Source: Gymnopilus junonius
Lineage: Eukaryota; Basidiomycota; Agaricomycetes; Agaricales; Galerinaceae
Length of the DNA stretch: 64,000 nucleotides
Assembly (NCBI GenBank): GCA_015501075.1
Contig: JADNYJ010000028.1
Coordinates: 62,001 to 126,000 of the forward strand
Reading direction: 5' to 3'
Shown one piece after another: positions 34,109-45,440 of this stretch. The position numbers were made by a program, and so were the translations under genes. The notes under the pieces were generated by a model that was not told the origin of the DNA, made no database searches, and was given only the letters and a program-made list of their open reading frames with translations. The stretch's first letter is position 1. Each line of letters begins with the position of its first letter.

Positions 34109-35821
34109 GTGTTGATGCCTCTTGTAACTCACAGAATTTTTTTTGGAAGCCAGGCTAGGTTCTGCTTGAAGTCACTCAACCACTTGTGGACAGGAGGAGG
34201 CAGAGTACGATCCAAGCAGATCGAGATTGAGAACAACGGTCTGTGCCACGTCTGCTCCAAGATCACAACGCTGGACACCGAAATACAGCGTACCTTCCAC
34301 TTGTTGAATGTGCTGGTGCTCGAATGCGATACTGCACTCAAGGAGGAAGTTAACCACATCCATGACCCGCTCATCCGACGGCTCCCAACTGAACTCGTTA
34401 TTGCGGATTTTTTTCCTGCTGCATCGCAGATCGTGAACCTTTTTCCCTCGGCTCTGATGGTCGGCTCAGTCCGTTTTCCAAAGATGACTGCTCAAAACCC
34501 CTTGTGTTTTCTGCCATTTGTAAAAATTGGAGAGAAAAGATGTTCTCTGCCCCTTCTCTCTTGGATGACTCTCAATGTCTACGCCTATGTCGCTGAACAC
34601 ATTCCTGCCCAAAAACTGTTGCTGACTCAATGGATAGATCGTGCCAGGCTTCTTCCGTTGGATATTTCTATGCTCTGCACAGATTCACCTATTGCACTCA
34701 AGGAAACTGATTATTATCCGGTGCCATTGGCGAACATCCTTCGGAGCCATGCCGTTCGCTGGCACAAACTGACTTTGTCGTTGAGACCACATCTCATTCT
34801 CCGACTCTTCGCAGGCTCGGTTAATGTACCTGCCCTACACGAGATCTGGATTTGAACCCATCCTTTCTATTCAAATTTTGTAGTCCAGTTACCAGAACTA
34901 CCTCTAGTAAAGAGCTTTCAAACCAACATCTTCGTACATCTAAACAAGATCACAACTCGATGGTCGGACCTGGTGGTGTGCCACATGGCTTACCTCCACG
35001 TGGACAAAGTCTGTGAGATTCTCCGATGCGCAAGCAATGCCGAATCGTGCGTCTTTGCTCAAATATCGGTCGACCTACAGCGTTTTCTTCTTCCTAATGA
35101 ACCGACCGTTCATACCTGTCTCAAAGACTTGGAGCTACGACCTACAACATCTGACAGTTTGCCTGCCATATTCGATCAACTCTCACTTCCCTCTCTCACT
35201 CGCCTCGTCTACAACGCCACGCAGTATAATGGGCGCATCCCTTTCCCTATAAGCAACCTCATTTCTTTCTTGCATCGTTCTCGGTGTGTCGTACTGCAGG
35301 AATTTGAAATTATAGGGGAGAACGGCTCTATAACAGACGAAACTTTTATTGAGGAACTAGAATCCATACCATCCATCAGACACTTATCACTGAGATGTGC
35401 TGGTGAAGAGACATCATGGCTGTGGTTGACGGATCAAATCTTTCAACAGTTCGGAGGAGTCTCTGGATTTTTCCTCCCCCATTTAGAAGAATTGCATTTG
35501 GATGTTTCTGACCCCCTCCCCTTTTCTTGGGACAGCTTCCTCATCTTTTTGGAAGAAATCTCTGCATCATTTTTAGGCATCTTGTCGAATGATGTCGACA
35601 GCAATCCTACCAATAAAGAGCCCTCATCACGGCGGGTCCACATCGATATCCGCCTCCATCTGCGGATCCCGTCAGATTCTTCCCCGCCGTACATTCAACC
35701 ACACGTTGTAGCCCAACTAGCCAATTCCGACTGGAATAAATTAATATTCCTGAAGATCTCGGACAAGCTAACAGGAACAGATTTGATCCAGGAATATTTA
35801 CCTTTTGGTTTGGACGCTTAA
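34109..35821 (+). pseudogene. F-box/LRR family B copy 2
   Basis: The first frame (34109-34855) has the family N-terminal block (LCHVCSKITTLDTEIQRTF, LLNVLVLE) and a worn F-box (LIRRLPTELVIADFF). It stops at 34853-34855 before the LRR region. After about 115 bases with a shifted frame, a second frame (34973-35821) carries SLPSLTRLVYNATQY, LQEFEI, LRCAGEETSWLWLTD and LHLDVSDPLPFSWDSFL. It ends LIQEYLPFGLDA. The break lies between the F-box part and LRR part and has no splice-site pair that restores frame. Confidence 0.75.
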
Positions 35822-36149
35822 CGAGATACATGTACTAGGTAACATGGGAACTGTCTTCAATTTTACTTTAATTAATTAATTAAGCCCAGTTCGAAAACTC
35901 GCGCATACACGTAATACATAGCACTTGCAGTCCGTACGTATACGGTTCTACGAATTCCAAGCGGTTTTAATTTAGGAGAGTTTAGGAGGCGCACTAACGT
36001 CACGTGGGCGAAGTGCGACTGAGAGTCAGACTGATCCAGTTTCTTCAAGTGTCTGGTACAAGCTCAGCTCTCCTCTGCTTTTAAACATATTTACATCGAG
36101 TTTACCTTGAAACCACTCAATCTCCCCTTGCACCACACAAATTCAGAAT

Positions 36150-37790
36150 ATGGATATTAGCCAACTCATCCAGAATCGGCCTCCGTCTGCAGTAGCAGTG
36201 GACTTCATCTTGCCCAAATAGTTCGATCCAAGCAGATGCGAAATTGGTGACGACGATCTTTGCACTGTTTGATCAAAAATTACAACACTGGATACTCAAA
36301 TACAGCACACTTTTCGTTTGTTGAACGCACTTGTGCTGGAGTGGCAGATTCTTGCCTCCTATGTCACAGATTGTGAACCTCTTTCTGTCAATAACGAAGA
36401 CGGCCGCCCCAACTATTTCTCCAAAGTGGACTGTTCGGCACCCCTCATCCTTTCCACTGTTTGTAAAAGCTGGAGGGAAATCGCAATTAACACGCCATCA
36501 CTTTGGATTTCTCCAAATATCTATCTTTATTCCTATGAAAAAAGCCTCTTCAAATGGAGCTAGTTGCTCAACTCAATGGCTAGGTCGATCTGGACGTCTT
36601 TCCTTGGATATTACCATGTCTAATCTGAAAAGGTTGGCTGCTATGCAGCCTCCAGTATCAAGGCTTCACATTCCTTAGAAGATTTTTTTGAAGGTATAAA
36701 AGTGTATCGTACACATTGGTGAAAGTTGAAACTCAGTCTTTCATATGAACTCTATTCCGCTCTCTTTAGAGATATACAGCAATGTGCATCTCTGAAAGCC
36801 CTTCACCTGCATAGGAATCGTTGCACCAGTCCAATTATGGAATTTCCTCTACCGGAGACACCTGCTGTCAAGACGTTTGAAAGTCACATTTACTTGCATT
36901 CATTCGAAATCCCTCAAAAATGGACCAATTTGACTTCATGCCACTTGACGTGGATGTTTTTTGGTGCGGACGATGCATTGGAAATTTTGAGACGGGCTGA
37001 CAATCTGGAGAGGGGCGAATTCTTAATAGACAAGTCAACTAGCGGGCGCTACCCCTTCCCCTCCGAACCCATCACCCATCACCGTCTCACGCATTTGGAA
37101 ATACTGACGGTGGGGGATCCGGGCCCCCATACCTTTCCTTGATCAAATAATTCTCCCTTCCATGGTCCGCTTTTCTTACAATGTAACATGGCTATCATAT
37201 GCCAATCCTTTCGAATTCCCTATCGAATCGTTCATTGTTTTCTTATGTCGGTCAAGCATTTCAACGATAGAGGAATTCGAAATAAAAGGTTCGGCTACCT
37301 ACATAGAAGACGACCACCTCATTCAAATCTTGCGGAGTATACCAGCCATAAAGCGATTGGGCTTGAAATGTCCCTCACCGATAGGCACTAAAATGACCTG
37401 GTTGACAAATCGATTCTTCGAACAATTTAACCACACCACTGGAAGGGTATTCAGCACAAATCGCACGTTTCTACCTGACCTTGAAGGCTTGCGAATAGAT
37501 ATTTGCAACCCCCCGGCATTCTCATGGGACACGTTCCTCATATTTCTTGAATCAAGGCAAGAGCACCGGTCAAATTCACGATCGGGAAATATTCCAATGA
37601 ACGTTGAAATTCTCATCTATTGTTACACAGTTGTATGGATATTCGTCTCAACTTGCAAATATATTCCCCACCATACCTTGAACCGGGCATAGCCTCTCAA
37701 CTTGGAAGTTGTTCCCGCTGCACATTCATATCTCTGAAGATTTTGGACAAGGTGAAGCGGACGGATTTGATTCAGGAAGCTTTGTTTTAA
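36150..37790 (+). pseudogene. F-box/LRR family B copy 3
   Basis: Starts MDISQLIQNRPPSAVAV, the classic start of this agaric F-box family. A TAG interrupts it soon after (near 36219) and a further TGA lies at 36268-36270 next to SKITTLDTQIQHTF. Later blocks in several frames match copies 1 and 2 (ILSTVCKSWREIAINTPSLW, LTSCHLTW, EEFEIKGSATYI, PPAFSWDTFLIFLE) to a stop at 37788-37790. More decayed than copy 2. Confidence 0.75.
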
Positions 37791-37902
37791 AGTCAAGATG
37801 CCGATGTACGATGAGAGATCTATATAAGCTACTAGTACACATATATAATGAAACAAGCAAGTGATAATCAATTATCCATGAAGAAGTTGATGCCCATTGA
37901 AT

Positions 37903-40299
37903 TTAAACTCCAAAAGGCTCTATATGGAGCGATATAGTAGGTCCTCCTCTAAGGACATCCATCGGCCTTGGAACGCGAACTGAACGTCTCACTGCTTCCG
38001 CAAGCGACTGAGACCCGCATACTGTGAATTCAAAGGCATCAAGATCAGTTTTTCGACAATCGGAAATAAGGTACACACCATTTATCGATATTGGACCTAT
38101 GTCTGCCTCAATCTCATTTTTAATCAAAGCATCCAGATCCGGGCGTCCTTGATTTAACGAAGTGAGAGGCGATTCCAATAATCTTGAACCGTACTGTGAG
38201 CTCGGTGTAGAAGGTACTTTTTCCCCCTCGAGGTCGTCGGTGGAAGGGTCGCCCTCTTCAAATCCTTCTGAGTTCCCGAGGACGGCTGTTACATACAATT
38301 TGATGGCGACGAAGATAGAATTCGGAAGGTCTTTTATGGCTGAAGAAAGCACATCTTCTATCCATTTGACTTGATCTACATACGGATCATCTGATTAGAG
38401 CAGGACGGCGGCATGATGGCCAGAAGGTTGACTGACCTGGGTCTCTGATTGCCCACACGAAAGTCACTCTCCTACAATTTAGCTTATTACGCTTTGCTTG
38501 ACTGCACAAATATGTCAGCTGGTATAAAGGTCCCGAAAAAAAAGCAAATACTTGATAACGCTCAAAAACAATGGAAGAGTGAAAGAGATACCAGAACCGC
38601 CTAAAACCCAAATCACTTTCCTGGTCATTGCGGAGAATGAATGGCGTACCAGCGAAGAGCATGATCGATTGGTATCCGATAAGGATAGGTGGCGAACTGT
38701 ACGGACCATTGATAAAGGCCTTGTACGTGCTCTCTTGAGAAGCAGCTTGCATCAACCTCGCAGTAAAGCCCTTGCGCACGCGGAGAAAAAATGTAAGCTT
38801 ATTGCCACCCTCTGAGGAACCATCGTATATGTGGACAAGGTGAAAGGATGAGACTCAAAAGGCAATGAAGATACGGTCGGAAACGATAGATAGGCACTCT
38901 GTCCAGGGCGCCAGTAGAAGTACTTTGACCTATGGAGCGTGACTTTGAGGAAATGATGGGAAAGAACTTCGACCGTGGCGTCTAGTTCTTTGGATGATTT
39001 GGACCATGGATTGAAATAGGAAAAGTTGGCAATGACTATCTTGCCCATGCTGATAAGTCTGTCAAGTCCCCAGACGATCAGTGATGGCCAGGAACCATAA
39101 TAAGTCATGCTGAATGAAAGAAATGAGATTGGTATGATGACGCAGTAAATATCCAGTTAGACGTACGTTCTTCCCGCGAGATGGATCAACATTCCAATGG
39201 AGAATATGCTAAGGATCCGCAAGTAAATAATATTATGGAAGGAAAAGAGGAAATAAAACTTACAGGGCAGGGTAAGATGAATGATAAGGAAGAGTTCATA
39301 GCTCTTCTCACGCACTGGGCGGATAGAGAGGATGCATAACAGACTCAACGACGAGGCAGCCAAAAAGCCACACTGCATCCAGCGATTCGCGACGGCTTCA
39401 TCACCTGCCAACCTAATTTCTGTTGACGACAGAAAATGGAAGTAAAAGAAGTGAGCTTACCCAAGCGTCAGCTGGATGAAATGTGAGCAAGAAAAATAGA
39501 AATTAGGGGAAAAGTACTTACACGTCCTCCCCCGTGGATCCAAATCAAAATAACAAGTGTTCGTGCCGACATACGGTGCAAGAAATTCAACTGCGGCAAT
39601 GTGAGGTGAATCAAATGGGAACAGAAAGTTATTACCTTCTCGAAGCCGATGCCAGTGAGCGCTATAATCGCAACGAACAGGAAGTCAGGAAGCGTTCAGT
39701 ATCAGATACGAGGATTACCTACAAGAAATAATGTTGTTCTTCATACCGAGAGCGATCACAATGGGAAGCTGAGAAGCAGCGATCGTTCCCGCTCTATTGG
39801 CGTAATAATGTGCTTCGACCTTCTGTCCTTCGAGCGTAGTTGCTGATTGAAATGCATGAGCTCGATATAAATACCTGATAGGAAAAAGCTTACTGTTTAC
39901 AAACGTCCAAGAGAATAGCACGCCCATATATCCGATGACCACACCTACTTCGGCAAAGTTGAACATGTAGGATGACCCGAGGTGTATCGTCCACCTCATC
40001 GTGAGCGCCTGGATGGAGTCGACTAACGCGATAGGCAGTCTGCTGACTGATGCAGAGGCTCTCTTGCCAGAGTATACCCTCTTTCTCGTCGCATATCGGA
40101 ATGCCACAGAAATAATATGACAAAGCGACACAAGGGCAATGAAGCTGGCAATAAGGTAAAGGATTTGTTTTGGGTAGGCGAAAGATCGCGCAACGCGGAG
40201 AGTTTTGTCAGTAGCACGGGGGGTCATTGGGAAGTTAAGAAGGCAGGACTTGGGGCGACTAGGAGTCTTTTGAAGGTGCCTTTTGAACCTTCCAGGCAC
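37903..40299 (-). CDS. Ferric/cupric reductase transmembrane protein (FRE family)
   Basis: A multi-exon gene on the minus strand from ATG 40299 (MPGRFKRHLQK) to the stop at 37903-37905. Hydrophobic segments include ILYLIASFIALVSLCHIISV and a second pair around FNFAEVGVVIGYMGVLFSW. The heme-domain histidines sit in NFLHRMSARTLVILIWIHGG and ELFLIIHLTL..SIGMLIHLAGR. The FAD-binding segment reads YWRPGQSAYLSFP and SHPFTLS, and NADPH-binding motifs are INGPYS, FAGGSGISFTLPLFLS and FTVCGSQSLAEAVR. This is the full domain set of plasma-membrane ferric reductases, which reduce extracellular Fe(III) or Cu(II) before uptake. At least eight short introns interrupt it. Three iron-type GATA sites lie about 170-245 bases upstream. 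Confidence 0.88.
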
Positions 40300-40470
40300 C
40301 AGCTGGGAAAACGATACCAGGTGGAAGGGTCGAGGAAGCTACCAAATAGGTGTATGAAAAATGGAGACAAAAATTTCTTGCACTCAATGAACCCCCAAGA
40401 GGACGTCGGATCGCCTGGCCTCATAGTTTTAGCCTAAAAATAGGGAAGAAGGTTGGGAGGCGGGTGAATT

Positions 40471-40479
40471 ATCTGATAA
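40471..40479 (+). promoter_or_regulatory. Iron-type GATA site 1 (ATCTGATAA)
   Basis: Exact match to ATCWGATAA, the extended site reported for fungal iron-responsive GATA repressors such as SreA. 172 bases upstream of the ferric reductase ATG. Confidence 0.6.
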
Positions 40480-40488
40480 AACCACTTC

Positions 40489-40497
40489 TTATCAGAT
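40489..40497 (-). promoter_or_regulatory. Iron-type GATA site 2 (reverse ATCTGATAA)
   Basis: TTATCAGAT on the plus strand, the same nonamer inverted, nine bases after site 1. Confidence 0.6.
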
Positions 40498-40533
40498 TAC
40501 GATCACATCTAATCTTACAGGGATCCCCATATA

Positions 40534-40542
40534 ATCTGATAA
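40534..40542 (+). promoter_or_regulatory. Iron-type GATA site 3 (ATCTGATAA)
   Basis: Third exact copy. Another plain GATAA follows at 40560-40564. Confidence 0.6.
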
Positions 40543-41543
40543 AAAAACCTAGGTCCGGCGATAATCAGAAGGAGATCGAAGATTTGATGAAAGACCACAA
40601 GGTAGGTCGGCAAAGGCAGGTGAGCCGAGGTCTACATCTGTGAACCGCCTTCCATAGGGTCTGGAAGGTCGACGACGTTATTTGGGTACAACCATTCGAA
40701 AAAAGTGGAACAACGACCTCCAGCAGAGTCGAGGAGGCAAACACCTTGCAAACTGACGGTGTCGCTAGTCGTAGGTAGAGGCGTCGATGCATGTGATTTG
40801 ACGTGCGCCAAGAATAAATTCGCTAATATTCGTGATTATAAGGCCGTCGGCCGCAGGAACAAGGAAACGGGATCTCAATGGCCGTTGCCAGGCCCGATTG
40901 TTTACAGAACTGGATTTCAGTGGAGTGAGATCCATGGGGTCTCTTCAGTACATAGCACGATCGAGAGAAAGGTTTCTGGTAACACGGGAACACCTGTTGG
41001 TCTCGATACCTCTGGAAGAAAGAGCAGCACTGTACGCATGAGACCTTCCAGAGTGAGGGAGTAGATTCGTCCCACTGCTTTATCAAAGATATCAAGAGAG
41101 GACAGTCCATCAGCTTACGTACAATTTACGCAATAAACTTCGTAAGCAGTCTCCCCCAAATGACCGCCGCCGAGCCAGCGCCGACAAAGCGGGTAGAGGG
41201 GCGCAGCCCCCGCAAGCCGTTGGGTAAGCGTAGCAGGCAGGTGAGCGAAGCGAGCCCGCCAACGCGTAGCGGGAGCCAAAAGGCTTGTGGCGATGAATTG
41301 AGGAAGGATACGTGGAATCGACTAAAGGCTGACCATGGACGTTCGGAGCAAATGATGGTGCTTACGTGATTGTTGAATAAATTTCAACTTAGGCGGTTCC
41401 ATCCTTCTGCGCATGCTATGTACATACAGATTGATCTGGTCTCAAAGACAGGCGTTATATATTCCTCACATTTGGCCCATTTCGAATCGCTCATCTGACC
41501 GCTATTAACTGCACTTCATTTGATGAAAGCAGGACCAATTACA

Positions 41544-41803
41544 ATGTCTGTTCCTCCTGGCATTTACTTAATGAGAAACCAGGCTTCGGGTTACAACATC
41601 ATCAAAAGCGACGGAGATAAAGCAGGCATACCTGTCGTTTTCATGATATGTAATTACGGACGAGGTTCCAGTACATACAAGGTTCTCTTGGTAGTACTGT
41701 CATGTGTCCAACCTGGCGACAGAAAATATCTGTTGAGAAAGATACCGCTGGACTGTATACTTTCAAATCAGACTCCAATGTGTCAATTGGCGATTCTGGG
41801 GTA
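41544..41803 (+). CDS. Small beta-trefoil-like protein, copy 1 (partial model)
   Basis: Starts MSVPPGIYLMRNQASGY. After an apparent intron it continues near 41730 with ISVEKDTAGLYTFKSDSNV and SIGDSG. A 'PGxYxIRNxxSG' start followed by 'G(L)YTxKSD' is the repeat pattern of small fungal beta-trefoil proteins such as ricin-B-like lectins and I66-type protease inhibitors. Which of these it is cannot be decided. The donor before 41700 and the last exon are not resolved. The second copy at 42781 shows the same two blocks in the same order, supporting the gene. It has no signal peptide, as usual for cytosolic fungal defence lectins and inhibitors. Confidence 0.45.
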
Positions 41804-42780
41804 AGCCAGTAGTTGTGATATAAGTGCATCTATAGACTGGCTCTAAAGCTCTCCTCGGAAAAAGGACAGTAATGGCAATGGCTCCGTTAAAATTTTCCAG
41901 GACTTCGGACGCTTGAATCGTGGTAAACTGCCGATGTCGCATTTCACCAACTTGCACCCCAGACCAGTCAATTATGCAGCTATAATTAAGATAGTCCTAT
42001 AGATTGGGGTAACAGCGTAGCTTCTTCGATTTGTAGCGGAATGCATAGCGACGACATGTATGCACGACTCAACGGCAGGGCTGAGAAGTCACATTCTTCC
42101 GAAGCACGAGTCCATTATTCTGATTCAGACAAATCCATTGGTAATGAGAATATCACTGCTAACAAGTTCACGGTCAGGAGATGTACCCTTCAATGGCACC
42201 TGGCCGATCAAAACACGGATGTCGCCCGAAACGCCATTAGAAGGGAACTGACGTTGTCCGAATGTCAGCAACGACAGATCGTCGTTTGCATCGACTGCTG
42301 GAAATGCATGCATTTCTCAGTAACCAAATAGCGAGAATAGAGGTCGTGACGAATGAGATGCGACAGCTTGCATTGGAGGTCGTTCACTACAGTACTACAC
42401 CGGGAGGCGAATTTATTGCAAGCGGTGGGATAAAACTTGAAAGGTTTGGATCTGCTTCTCGTCAGTAAGAATTTTCTTTGGAGAAGATAGTGGCGTTATT
42501 TCATGACGTGATCAAAATAAGGTTCCTCACTGAACTCAACTTTCATTTTACGTGTGCAAATTGCCAGGGATTTATGATCATACTATCCCGAGCGTTAGGC
42601 AAAATTGAAGTCCGAGCCCGTTATTGGAATAGCACTTCTTTGCAGGGCCTATGAGTAGTCAAACGACAGAATGGGGAATAGTGGCGACGCACTACAGCTG
42701 GCTGAAATTTGTATAAGTTCCACTCGTTAATCTGACTTTGAACCCAACTCACTAAGTTCCAACTCGAAATATCTACTCTC

Positions 42781-43065
42781 ATGTCTCTCGCTCCAGGTAT
42801 TTATCTCATCAGAAACCGCAGTTGATACAACCTTCCTGAGAAGGGTACTAGCTCTGGTGACAAGGTCACCACCAAGAAAGTTGGTGACGAAGTGCCGACC
42901 GAGGCCATAAGTTGGATATTTTATGCTCGACATAGATTCCGCCTCTAACTCGTCAATCCAGAAAATCAGCATTTCCGTTGATGGGTCTGGACTTCACACT
43001 TTGAAGTCGGACTTCAACTTGTGCATTGCAGACTCCGGGGCAAATACCTTCCTTTACTGTTCCTA
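42781..43065 (+). pseudogene. Small beta-trefoil-like protein, copy 2 (nonsense codon)
   Basis: Starts MSLAPGIYLIRNRS, then TGA at 42823-42825, then YNLPEKGTSSGDK. The downstream exon near 42963-43062 reads KISISVDGSGLHTLKSD and CIADSGANTFLYCS. Both blocks parallel copy 1 at 41544. The early stop falls where copy 1 has the glycine of ASGYN, so this copy is dead unless that base is an error. Confidence 0.5.
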
Positions 43066-44065
43066 ACGTCGTTCGGCTCTAACTCATCAATGACCAGAAA
43101 AAAAGATCCGGATGGCAACGTTACCTGATCTGGCAGGAAGGCGATCACAAGTGGAGCACCAAGTCCGCTAGGGCTGGATTGTGGAATAAGCATTCATTGA
43201 CAGTGGTGAATCACATTGAGTGACCGACGATATCCTCCACGCAGCGTCAAACTCCCCAGCGATCCTAAGTTTGCTGCGGACAACTTCAACGGTATCGGAC
43301 CCCACGTAGGCTTTGTATTTTGGATAGTGGCAGCGCCTCCGAGACTCTCTGGGAACTTGTCAACTCCGGCTGAACAAACTAGAATTTTCGAAAGGAATTC
43401 ACAAACTGTGTCTCATGAATTTGGGCTGAATTGTGCTTAAAGAGACGATGGAGCTTGAACCAAAAATTGTAGAAAACCCATGTACATAAATTGGACTGTA
43501 AATCATTGTGTGTTTGTATCTCAGGGTCCTAGGGGCCAGTGGCCGTTGCATCTTGGTGAACGCAATGTCAGATTTAATTTCCAGCAACTCTGGGTAATAG
43601 CTCACCTGTATCAGACAGCCCATTCGGGACGAAGCCCAAACCAGCGTCTGTCACCTGTAGCACGACGAACCAAGTAAGCAGTTACTTCGTCTGACAGAAG
43701 ATCCGAGGAATCAAGGAAGAGACAAGAAGAAGTCAAGAGATTGACAACAGCCATCCGCTTTAGTTTACTGGCCCAGCACCTCGTCGTCAGGGATATGGAT
43801 ATTATTGGGTACGCTTCTTTTATATTCTGTAGAACATTAAGAAACGAAAATCGATGGTGACTATGCACCAAGGTCTTTGATGGAGGAAAAATTGTTTGCC
43901 TAGGAACGCGAATTTGCTTTAGAACAAGACCGTCAGAAAGATATGAAACAGCATGCAACCAATTGTAGGGACCAGACATGAGGTCCCTATGCAGATGTAG
44001 AACAACACAAACTTTAGTCATAAGCAAACGATAAACCCGAATAGCTTGGTCCCTTGATAGCCTAG
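43066..44065. other. No supportable gene
   Basis: Unsupported frames on both strands only. A degenerate continuation of the small duplicated gene may extend to about 43200. Confidence 0.45.
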
Positions 44066-45160
44066 TCACTGGTCCAGAAGGTCATGAAAAAGAGGAATCT
44101 GGGAGCGTAAAGATATGCATTCCCGTATGAAGTCTACATCGATTATCCAGTAGGAGTAGGAACGCCCAACGTTGCGCGCTATAGCGCAAAAATAATCAAG
44201 AATGGTCTGAGCCAATATTGCCAGTGCAATGAAGATGGACACGTACAATTTGAATGTATGTTGACCGCTCGTTTGGAGGGAGCATGTTGATCTGTTCTGG
44301 TGTCATAGACAGCACGCGCATAATGAGAGCCTGACGCGTCATTGTTGTGAGCAAAGAATAGGAAGAAGATATCCGAGCCAGCGCACCTTTTGTTCATCTG
44401 GAATCCCGGCCAGCGTGTCAGGCAGCGCAGGTGTTGATGTTTGGGTAGCGACTGGTGTCGGTGTCTGAGGAGGGGGTGCATAAGAAGAATATCCAGGATA
44501 AGACGCCCCGGAAGGGGCTTGAGAATAGGGTTGCTGGTAGCCTTGTTGTTGATAAGGCGCTTGAGAGTATCCATATCCTTGCCCATAACCCTGCTGTCCA
44601 TAGCTCCCATAACCTGCAGGTGTCGTTGGGTGCGCTGATCGACCCTGTCCGTTCGTCTGATAACCGTAAGGTGGTGTGGGGGTATGAGAGGGAGGAGAAT
44701 AAGATGAAGTGCTAGGGGGTGTAGACGTCCGATATTGAGCTTGTACATGTGGAGGACGGCTGAAATTGGTGCAGGTGCTGCAGGTGGTGGTGGAACAGGC
44801 TGAACTTTCGAACTGTCTATTGAAGATGGCCCCGCAGTAGTTGGAGCAGAAGCATTACCCGAGCCATATTCTTGCAGAGTTTTCTTTGTACATTGGGCCT
44901 TAATTCAGCTGACATCGCCATAGATCGAATATTTAGGGCTCACCTGAAAGACTTCAATATTAATCGCATTCATTGACACCATTAGACTGATCAGCGCATA
45001 CGCAATGGCAGGCTGGCTATTCAAAATCCCTCGTGCTGCGGCAGGTGTAGTTTTCTAAACAATTTGTGAGTGAACTCAATTTTTAAAACTTTAAGAAGTT
45101 AACCTTTAAAGTCAGAAGTAGTTCCATCAGCTGTTCATTGGCAATATTGGGATTGGACAT
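44066..45160 (-). CDS. CstF2/Rna15-type cleavage factor without an RRM (hinge plus C-terminal domain)
   Basis: Starts MSNPNIANEQLMELLLTLK, then an intron and KTTPAAARGILNSQPAIAYAL, ISLMVSMNAINIEVFQ. This is the CstF2 hinge domain that binds CstF77/Rna14. Exons: 45160 to about 45104, 45054-44944, and from 44898. A long Pro/Gln/Tyr-rich linker (SQAPYQQQGYQQPYSQ) leads to the C-terminal domain ALIMRVLSMTPEQIN, MLPPNERSTYIQI, which in Rna15 contacts Pcf11. The N-terminal RNA-binding RRM of vertebrate CstF64 and yeast Rna15 is absent and no exon for it precedes the ATG. The frame changes near 44763-44765 between PAPI and SRPPHVQAQY, best explained by one missing base. The last exon acceptor is uncertain. 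The protein acts in nuclear pre-mRNA 3' end cleavage. Confidence 0.78.
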
Positions 45161-45440
45161 GGTGGCGAAAGGACAAAGTAAGAGGAGCGCTGAACGCCAT
45201 TAAGGACGAATTGAGGTTAAGGTTCTAATTCACGTGAGCTTGGCCACAGGAGGCCCAGGCTGTTACACTGCCACCCGCGGCTGGTGGACAAATGGGCTAC
45301 TGTAGACAATGGGTGGCACACGTTCTGAAATTCGCAAGGCAACCGTTGTGAATTCTTAGACTTAAATATACAGTGTACTAATGGTACAAGAACATGAAAA
45401 GGATATGGAAAAAGATCGACTAGAATTTAGCAAGTAATAA

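Larger units (their letters stand above)
40300..41543. other. Promoter region, unassigned DNA and a GC-rich heptamer cluster
   Basis: Apart from the GATA sites, no gene was supported. At 41201-41270 the heptamer GCGNAGC occurs four times (41201, 41228, 41245, 41264), the first inside a GGGGC-GCA-GCCCC hairpin. The patch is far richer in G and C than its surroundings. Confidence 0.55.
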
